Positions 1 through 5,086 of a stretch of 8,880 bases of DNA are shown here, piece by piece. Source of the stretch: JBKJML01 sp046596415 (lineage in GTDB: Bacteria > Actinomycetota > Thermoleophilia > Gaiellales > Gaiellaceae); assembly GCA_046596415.1 (NCBI GenBank), contig JBKJML010000006.1, positions 1 through 8,880 on the forward strand, given 5' to 3'. The notes under the pieces were generated by a model, which was given only the letters and a program-made list of their open reading frames with translations, ran no database searches and had not been told where the DNA came from. Each line of letters begins with the position of its first letter. Position 1 is the first letter of the stretch. Position numbers and translations under genes: made by a program.

Positions 1-24
1 GGGCTCGCTGCACGGACCTGGCGT

Positions 25-30
25 TAGACT
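25..30 (+). promoter_or_regulatory. Possible -10 element upstream of fhaA
   Basis: The hexamer TAGACT fits the actinobacterial TAnnnT -10 consensus. It would place a transcription start near position 37, giving a leader of about 20 bases before the fhaA ATG at 58. No convincing TTGAC-type -35 lies about 17 bases upstream, although the window edge leaves little room for one. Bases 1-57 contain nothing else I can recognise. This is inference from a short motif. Confidence 0.35.
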
Positions 31-57
31 CGCGCTACGGGGAATGACCCTCGCGGC

Positions 58-849
58 ATGAGTGTCCTTCGCAGCATCGAGCAGAAGATCGAGGGCCTTT
101 TCGAGGGGGTCTTCGGCCGCGCCTTCCGCACGAACGTGCAGCCGGTCGAGCTGGCGCGCAAGCTCGCGAAGGAGATGGACGAGCACCGTTCGATCTCGGT
201 GTCGCGGGTCTACGTCCCGAACGAGTACACGCTGTACCTCTCGCCGCAGGACCGCGAGCAGTTCGAGAGCTATGAGGGCTCGCTGATCGGCGAGCTCCAG
301 GATTACCTCGGCGAGCACGCCCGCCGTGAGCAGTACGCGCTCCTGACACAGCCGAAGGTGCTGCTGAAGACCGACGAGGATCTGACGATCGGCGAGTTCG
401 GGATCGCGACCCGCATGGTGCAACCGGAGGGTCGCGCGTTGCCGGCAGCCGCCGAGCCCGCCGGGGAGCCTGTCGGTGAGCCGAGCGCCGGGGCGACGAT
501 GATCTACAAGGCCCGCGCGCCGGTGCAGACCGAAGCGGTGTCCGCGGCCGAGCTCGGCCTCGAGCGCGAGGTCGTGACGCTGGCGCTCGAGGGCAAGACG
601 CACGAGTTGACCAAGCGCCAAGCCGTGATCGGTCGGTCGAAGGACTGCGACATCCAACTTGCCGATCCGAATGCGTCACGCCGCCACGCCGAGGTGCGTC
701 AGGAGGGCGCCACCTACTGGCTCGTCGACCTCGACTCGACGAACGGGACCGAGCTGAACGGCAAGAAGGTCGACCGCGGCAAGCTCACCGACGGCGACCG
801 GATCACGATCGGCGAGACCGAGATCGTCTTCGGGAGGAAGGTGTCGTGA
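58..849 (+). CDS. fhaA: FhaA-like protein: DUF3662 domain plus C-terminal FHA domain
   Basis: This is a cytoplasmic phosphothreonine-reading adaptor of the wall-synthesis cluster. The 263-residue product has three parts. Residues 1-120 match the FhaA N-terminal (DUF3662) domain, with an amphipathic start and NVQPVELARKLAKEMD at 26-41. Residues 121-170 are a low-complexity Ala/Pro/Glu linker. Residues 172-258 form an FHA domain with the expected phosphopeptide-binding residues: GRS at 192-194, SRRH at 207-210 and STNGT at 227-231. In M. tuberculosis, FhaA is about twice as long and its FHA domain binds the phosphorylated pseudokinase domain of MviN/MurJ, linking PknB signalling to lipid II export. 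A similar role here is inferred. The linker is much shorter than in Mycobacterium. The ATG at 58 gives the typical family N terminus. A GGGGAA at 39-44 is rather far upstream to be a strong ribosome site. The gene heads a run of tightly coupled genes. Confidence 0.93.
   Translation: MSVLRSIEQKIEGLFEGVFGRAFRTNVQPVELARKLAKEMDEHRSISVSRVYVPNEYTLYLSPQDREQFESYEGSLIGELQDYLGEHARREQYALLTQPKVLLKTDEDLTIGEFGIATRMVQPEGRALPAAAEPAGEPVGEPSAGATMIYKARAPVQTEAVSAAELGLEREVVTLALEGKTHELTKRQAVIGRSKDCDIQLADPNASRRHAEVRQEGATYWLVDLDSTNGTELNGKKVDRGKLTDGDRITIGETEIVFGRKVS
833..841 (+). promoter_or_regulatory. Ribosome binding site for fhaB
   Basis: GGAGGAAGG lies inside the end of fhaA and is the strongest Shine-Dalgarno match in the window. 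The GGAGG core ends 8 bases before the GTG at 846 and 11 bases before the ATG at 849. The spacing slightly favours GTG, which would also give the 4-base GTGA overlap seen in NTGA form at most junctions of this operon. Confidence 0.6.
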
Positions 850-1334
850 TGGCGTCGGTGGCTGTCGACGAGGCGCTGCTCGTGCTCAAGGTCGCCTTCC
901 TCGTCCTGCTCTACCTCTTCATCTGGCGGATCGTGCGCAGCGCGAGCCGCGACCTGCGCTTACCGCAGGAGAGCATGATCATCGGCCCCGGCGAGGCGGC
1001 CGCACTCGGGCTCGGCGGCAGCGCGGCGCCGCCTCCCATGCTCCGCCTCGTCGTCGTCAGGAGCCCCGCGCTCGAGGTCGGCAGCGACATTCGGATCGAC
1101 ACGGCGCCGATCAGTGTCGGGAGGGACGCGCAGAACGACGTGCGCCTGGACGGCGACGAGTACGCGTCGGCCAGGCACGCACGGTTCGAGCCGCGGCGCG
1201 ACGGGCTCTGGGTCGAGGACGCCGGCTCGTCGAACGGCACCTTCGTCAACGGCGCGCGCGTCACGAGCGCCCGGCGCGTCGGCCCCGGCGACGTCGTCCG
1301 GATCGGCCAGACCGATCTGCGGGTGGAGAAATGA
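846..1334 (+). CDS. fhaB: FhaB/FipA-like membrane-anchored FHA protein
   Basis: This is a small phosphothreonine-binding protein at the inner face of the membrane; mycobacterial FhaB (FipA) bridges FtsZ and FtsQ during division. The 162-residue product (counted from GTG 846) has one hydrophobic N-terminal segment at about 10-30, rich in Leu, Val and Phe, followed by basic residues. A Pro/Gly/Ala linker to about 65 leads into an FHA domain at 67-160. That domain carries GRD at 92-94, SARH at 108-111, SSNGTF at 128-133 and N135, so the phosphate and loop contacts are intact. The stretch DEYASARHARF closely resembles the mycobacterial FhaB sequence. The start is either GTG 846 (GTGA overlap with fhaA) or the adjacent ATG 849; the difference is one residue. 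The stop overlaps the start of pstP as ATGA. The Thr reported as a phosphosite in mycobacterial FipA (T36) appears to be Gln here. Confidence 0.92.
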   Translation: MMASVAVDEALLVLKVAFLVLLYLFIWRIVRSASRDLRLPQESMIIGPGEAAALGLGGSAAPPPMLRLVVVRSPALEVGSDIRIDTAPISVGRDAQNDVRLDGDEYASARHARFEPRRDGLWVEDAGSSNGTFVNGARVTSARRVGPGDVVRIGQTDLRVEK

Positions 1335-2296
1335 GCGTTCGGTACGCAGGGGCGACGGACTCCGGTCGGCGGCGGCGGCGCAACGAGGACTCGTACGTCA
1401 CCGCTCCGCCGCTCTTCGCGATCGCCGACGGGATGGGCGGCGCGCAGGCCGGCGAGGTCGCGTCGCGGCTGGCCGCCGGAGTCCTCGAGGAGGCACACGG
1501 CGACGAACGCGGCGAGACACGCGTCGCCGCCCTTGTCCAGGAGGCCAACCGGCGGGTCCACCGTCGCTCGAACGAGGACGTCGCCACCTCCGGAATGGGC
1601 ACGACGATGACGGTCGCGCTCGTCGACGGCACCGCCGTTGCGTTCGGCCACGTCGGCGACTCGCGCGCCTATCGGGTCCGCGGCGGCGAGCTCGAGCAGC
1701 TGACCGACGACCACTCGCTCGTCGGCGAGCTCGTCCGGAGCGGCAAGCTCTCACCAGAGGATGCGGAGCGGCATCCGCAGCGCTCGGTGATCACCCGGGC
1801 GCTCGGGACTGAGCCAGACGTCGACGTCGACACCTTCACCGTCGAGGCCGAGCCCGACGATCTGTTCCTGCTCTGCTCCGACGGGCTCACGGACATGATC
1901 TCCGGCCGGGAGATCCTCGCCGCCGTCGAGGACACCGACGACCTCGACCGTGCCGCGCGCGCCCTGGTCGCGGCGGCGAACGCGAACGGCGGCGAGGACA
2001 ACATCACCGTCATCCTCTTCCAGGTGGGCGCGGGCGACCCGAGCGGCGAGACCGCGCAGATGCCGGCCGTCGCCGACCCGGAGCGGCCCGACGACGAGGA
2101 CACGCTGTCCGGCCTCGAAGCGCTCCCGGTCGTCGACACGGCTGTCGTGCCGGCCGCAGAGATCGAGCAACACCTCGCCGAGGCGCGCGCCGCCTCCGGC
2201 GAGCCGGGGCTCGTAGCCCGCTTCCTGCCGCTTTTTGCTCTGCTCGTCGCGCTCGCACTGATCGCGGTGCTGGTGCTCTGGGGGCTGGCGCGCTGA
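1331..2296 (+). CDS. pstP: PstP-type PP2C Ser/Thr protein phosphatase
   Basis: This is a metal-dependent PP2C-family phosphatase that should dephosphorylate PknB, FHA proteins and other targets of the locus. The catalytic domain spans about 4-232. It carries the family motifs: NED at 18-20, ADGMGG at 32-37, GHVGDSRAY at 106-114, CSDGLTD at 182-188 and GGEDNITV at 220-227. D34, D184 and D223 are the expected Mn/Mg ligands. A stretch of about 65 residues rich in Glu, Asp and Pro follows (234-296), then one membrane segment at about 297-319. Only a residue or two remains after the membrane segment (321 aa in total). Mycobacterial PstP is much longer and has a large extracellular C-terminal part, so this form senses nothing outside the cell by itself. 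GGTGGAG just before ATG 1331 serves as the ribosome site. The start overlaps fhaB as ATGA, and the stop overlaps the proposed CTG start of the next gene. Confidence 0.95.
   Translation: MSVRYAGATDSGRRRRRNEDSYVTAPPLFAIADGMGGAQAGEVASRLAAGVLEEAHGDERGETRVAALVQEANRRVHRRSNEDVATSGMGTTMTVALVDGTAVAFGHVGDSRAYRVRGGELEQLTDDHSLVGELVRSGKLSPEDAERHPQRSVITRALGTEPDVDVDTFTVEAEPDDLFLLCSDGLTDMISGREILAAVEDTDDLDRAARALVAAANANGGEDNITVILFQVGAGDPSGETAQMPAVADPERPDDEDTLSGLEALPVVDTAVVPAAEIEQHLAEARAASGEPGLVARFLPLFALLVALALIAVLVLWGLAR
2293..2296 (+). promoter_or_regulatory. CTGA stop/start overlap that decides the rodA start
   Basis: The pstP stop TGA (2294-2296) overlaps an in-frame CTG codon (2293-2295). Reading from this CTG gives a family-typical SEDS N terminus. 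No in-frame ATG, GTG or TTG lies near it upstream, and the first one downstream is GTG 2467, inside the third membrane segment region. A G run at 2280-2284, 8 bases before the CTG, could act as a weak ribosome site. The geometry matches the ATGA and GTGA overlaps elsewhere in this operon. Confidence 0.6.
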
Positions 2297-3594
2297 GCGA
2301 GCGCAACCGCGAACTGGCCAACCTGATCCTCGTCGGCGCCCTGACCGCAACGGGGTTCGCGAGCGTCTACATCGCACGCTCAGCCGAGATCTCCGCCGGC
2401 TCGCTCGTCTACTGCGGCCTCTTCCTGTCGCTTTATCTCGCGGCGCATCTCGTCGCCCGCTACACCGTGCCGTGGGCCGACCCGTATCTGCTGCCGATGG
2501 CGGCGCTGATGACGGCGATGGGCGTGACGATGATCTACCGCCTCGAGCCCGGCGATGCGCTCCGCCAGGCGCTCTGGGTCGTGATCGGCGTCGCCCTCTT
2601 CGCCGCCACGCTGCTGGCGCTGCGGCGTGACTACCGGCGGCTCGAGGCGTACAAGTACCTGTTCGGCGTCTCGGCGATCGTGCTGCTGGCGCTGCCCGCG
2701 CTACCCGTCCTGGGCCAGACGATCAACGGCGCACGGCTCTGGATTCGCGTCGGCCCGCTGCAGGTTCAGCCGGGCGAGCTCGCGAAGATCATGCTGATCG
2801 TCTTCCTCGCCGGCTATCTGCGGGACAAACGCGAGGTGATCGCTCAGGGGCGCATCAAGGACTTCGGCCCGCTGCTGCTGATCTGGGGGGCAGCGATGCT
2901 CGTGCTGCTCCAGACGAACGATCTCGGTAGCGCGCTCCTCCAGTTCGGGATCTTCCTCGCGATGCTCTACGTCGCGACCGCGCGCGCGTCGTTCGTCGCC
3001 GCCGGGCTCGTGCTCTTCCTGGCCGGGTCGGCGTTCGTCTACAAGACGGTCTCGCACGTGCAGGACCGAGTGACGATCTGGCTCCACCCGTGGACGAGCC
3101 AGCCGGTCCCGTGCTCGTTCAACGGGCAACTCGAGCTGCGCCAGGACTGCGGCAGCCTCCAGCTCGTGAAGAGCCTCTACTCGATCGGAAACGGCGGCTA
3201 TGGCGGCACGGGGCTCGGCCAGGGGACGTTCACGACCACCGCCGGCGACCCGATCATCCCGTTCCTCAACACGGACTTCATCTACTCGGCGATCGCCCAG
3301 GAGCTCGGGCTGATCGGGTCGGCCGGGTTGCTGCTCGTCTTCATGCTCTTCGTCGCGCGCGGCATGCGGGTCGCCATGCGCGCCCAGGACGGGTTCTCCA
3401 AGCTGCTGGCTGCCGGCCTCACCTTCGGCTTCGCCCTGCAGACGTTCATCATCGTCGGCGGCGTCCTGCGGGTGATCCCCTTGACGGGCATCACGCTCCC
3501 GTTCGTCTCCTACGGCGGGTCGAGCGTCGTCGCGAACTTCGTCCTGCTTGCCGGGCTGCTGCTCGTCTCCAACCGGGCGAACGCGCCGCGATGA
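2293..3594 (+). CDS. rodA: SEDS-family peptidoglycan glycosyltransferase, RodA/FtsW type
   Basis: This is a polytopic membrane enzyme that polymerises lipid II into glycan strands, working with a class B PBP (the next gene). From CTG 2293 the product is 433 residues with about ten membrane segments. Family signatures are present: NGARLWI at 145-151, QVQPGELAK at 157-165 and PLTGITLPFVSYGGSS at 396-411. A GTG at 2467 (codon 59) would be the first conventional start. It would delete two hydrophobic segments (about 9-28 and 38-55) that align with the mycobacterial RodA N terminus, so it is rejected. The large extracellular loop is odd. Where relatives have a DPxGxGYQ-like catalytic motif, this protein reads WLHPW at 263-267, then an insertion bounded by C274 and C286, with D285 the likely equivalent of the catalytic Asp. 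The stop overlaps pbpA as ATGA. RodA is preferred over FtsW because of cluster position and the pbpA partner; sequence alone does not fully separate them. Confidence 0.9.
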   Translation: MSERNRELANLILVGALTATGFASVYIARSAEISAGSLVYCGLFLSLYLAAHLVARYTVPWADPYLLPMAALMTAMGVTMIYRLEPGDALRQALWVVIGVALFAATLLALRRDYRRLEAYKYLFGVSAIVLLALPALPVLGQTINGARLWIRVGPLQVQPGELAKIMLIVFLAGYLRDKREVIAQGRIKDFGPLLLIWGAAMLVLLQTNDLGSALLQFGIFLAMLYVATARASFVAAGLVLFLAGSAFVYKTVSHVQDRVTIWLHPWTSQPVPCSFNGQLELRQDCGSLQLVKSLYSIGNGGYGGTGLGQGTFTTTAGDPIIPFLNTDFIYSAIAQELGLIGSAGLLLVFMLFVARGMRVAMRAQDGFSKLLAAGLTFGFALQTFIIVGGVLRVIPLTGITLPFVSYGGSSVVANFVLLAGLLLVSNRANAPR

Positions 3595-5075
3595 ACCGCC
3601 AGATCGCCCGGCTCGCCGCCGTCGGCCTCGGGATGCTGATCGTGCTGGTCGTCGCCACGACGTATTGGCAGACCTGGGCAGCGGGTGGGCTCGCCGACCG
3701 GCAGGACAACGAGATCCAGCGCGTCGCCCAGTTCACGATCAAGCGAGGCGCGATCAAGGCGGCGGACGGGACGATGCTCGCCCGGAACGTGCGGCAGCGG
3801 CAGGGTGGACAGACGCTCTACTTCCGCCGCTACCCGGCCGCGACGCTCGCTCCCCACGTCGTCGGCTACTCGACGCAGTCGCGCTCGCGGGCCGGGCTCG
3901 AGCGCTCGCAGAACGACTACCTGACCGCCTCGAACGCCAATCTGAGCACTGTCCTCGACACGACGATCGACAAGCTGAAGGGAGCGACGATCGTCGGGAA
4001 CGACCTCGTTCTGACGCTGAACGCAGGCGCGCAGAAGGTCGCAAACGACGCGTTGGCGGGCAACTGCGGCTCCGCGGTCGCCCTCGACGTCGCCACCGGC
4101 AAGGTGCTCGTGATGGCCTCCGCGCCGACCTACGACGCGAATGTGATCGAAGACTCGTTCGATCGGATCGCGCGGATCCTGGCCCCGTGCAAGCCGGCGG
4201 CGGCGCTCGTGAACCGCGCGACCGACGGCCTGTACGTGCCCGGCTCGACGTTCAAGGTCGTCACCGCCGCGGCCGCCCTCGACACCGGCCGCTACACCGC
4301 CGACTCGCGCTTCGTCGACAAGGGCTACTGCGAGGAGTACGGCAAGCGGGTCTCCAACTACTCCGACCAGGACGGGCCCGAGCAGTTCGGATCGGTGAAC
4401 TTCGTCACCGCGATGCAGCACTCGATCAACTCCGTCTTCTGCAACATCGGCAAGGCGCTCGGAGCCGGCACGATCATCGACTATGCCAAGCGCTTCGGCT
4501 TTTACTCGGTGCCGCCGCTCGAGACGCCGGTGAACGAGCGTCAGGCGAGCGGGCTCTACGACAAGGGCGAGCTGTGGGAGCCTGGCGACCCGAGCCAGGT
4601 CGACCCCGGTCGCTTCGCCTTCGGGCAGGAGCGCCTGCTCGTGACGCCGCTCCAGATGGCGATGGTCACCGCGGCAATCGGCAACGGCGGCAAGGTCATG
4701 CGCCCCTACGTCGTCGACCGCGTGCTGGCACCCGGCGGCTCGACGGTGACGCGCACCAAGCCGGAAGAGCTCGGACGGGCCGTCAAGCCGCAGACCGCCG
4801 CGACGCTCCGCCGCATGATGGAGTCGGTGGTCAACGGCGGCACCGGCGGCGCGGCCGCGATCCCGGGCTTGCTCGTCGGCGGCAAGACCGGTACGGCCGA
4901 GACGGGCGTCGACCGCGTCAACACCACCTGGTTCATCTGCTACGCCGGCCAGGGCCGGCCCGAGGTCGCCGTCGCCGTCGCGCTCGAAGGTCAGCGGGGA
5001 ACGGGCGGCTCGACAGCCGCCCCGATCGCCCGCGCCATCGTGCAGGCACTGCTCGGGTCGACGGCGAAGTCCTAA
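3591..5075 (+). CDS. pbpA: Class B penicillin-binding protein, PbpA-like D,D-transpeptidase
   Basis: This membrane-anchored transpeptidase cross-links peptidoglycan stems outside the cell, as partner of the SEDS enzyme encoded just upstream. The 494-residue product has an uncleaved N-terminal anchor at about 7-25, a PBP dimerisation region at about 45-140 and a transpeptidase domain at about 158-488. All three active-site motifs are present: STFK with the acylated Ser at 219 and Lys 222, SIN at 278-280, and KTG at 432-434 followed by TAET. The length is close to mycobacterial PbpA (about 490). The reading frame stays open well upstream inside rodA, but ATG 3591 gives the normal anchor and the ATGA overlap, so it is the start. 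No strong ribosome site is visible, so translation is probably coupled to rodA. Five Cys (159, 200, 247, 284, 450) lie in the extracellular part, with C247 and C284 on either side of the SxN motif. Confidence 0.95.
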   Translation: MNRQIARLAAVGLGMLIVLVVATTYWQTWAAGGLADRQDNEIQRVAQFTIKRGAIKAADGTMLARNVRQRQGGQTLYFRRYPAATLAPHVVGYSTQSRSRAGLERSQNDYLTASNANLSTVLDTTIDKLKGATIVGNDLVLTLNAGAQKVANDALAGNCGSAVALDVATGKVLVMASAPTYDANVIEDSFDRIARILAPCKPAAALVNRATDGLYVPGSTFKVVTAAAALDTGRYTADSRFVDKGYCEEYGKRVSNYSDQDGPEQFGSVNFVTAMQHSINSVFCNIGKALGAGTIIDYAKRFGFYSVPPLETPVNERQASGLYDKGELWEPGDPSQVDPGRFAFGQERLLVTPLQMAMVTAAIGNGGKVMRPYVVDRVLAPGGSTVTRTKPEELGRAVKPQTAATLRRMMESVVNGGTGGAAAIPGLLVGGKTGTAETGVDRVNTTWFICYAGQGRPEVAVAVALEGQRGTGGSTAAPIARAIVQALLGSTAKS

Positions 5076-5078
5076 CCT
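5073..5078 (+). promoter_or_regulatory. Possible -10 element for pknB, perhaps leaderless
   Basis: TAACCT fits TAnnnT and overlaps the pbpA stop codon. The pknB ATG at 5087 lies 8 bases after it, close to the distance at which actinobacterial leaderless transcripts begin at the A of ATG. No good Shine-Dalgarno is visible before this ATG (only GTAGAG). This is the only junction of the operon without a stop/start overlap. No clear -35 was found. Weak evidence. Confidence 0.3.
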
Positions 5079-5086
5079 GTAGAGCT

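Noticed and set aside
2..61. Open frame ending in a TGA that overlaps the fhaA ATG (ATGA)
   Set aside because: It could be the tail of an upstream gene, but the codons include AGA and CTA and the third positions are much less GC-rich than in the real genes. A promoter/leader reading is preferred, though 60 bases cannot settle it.
911..1714. Minus-strand open frame opposite fhaB and pstP
   Set aside because: It is a shadow of two well-supported plus-strand genes, with low-complexity composition and no motif.
3090..3590. Open frame upstream of pbpA inside rodA
   Set aside because: It is Arg/Pro-rich out-of-frame translation of the SEDS gene. The PbpA anchor begins cleanly at ATG 3591.
2467..3594. 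SEDS gene starting at GTG 2467
   Set aside because: It would remove two hydrophobic segments that match the family N terminus and leave 170 bases of coding-like sequence unexplained after pstP.
3548..5086. Open frame upstream of pknB running through pbpA
   Set aside because: It is a high-GC shadow frame. The PknB N terminus begins at ATG 5087 and nothing upstream resembles a domain.
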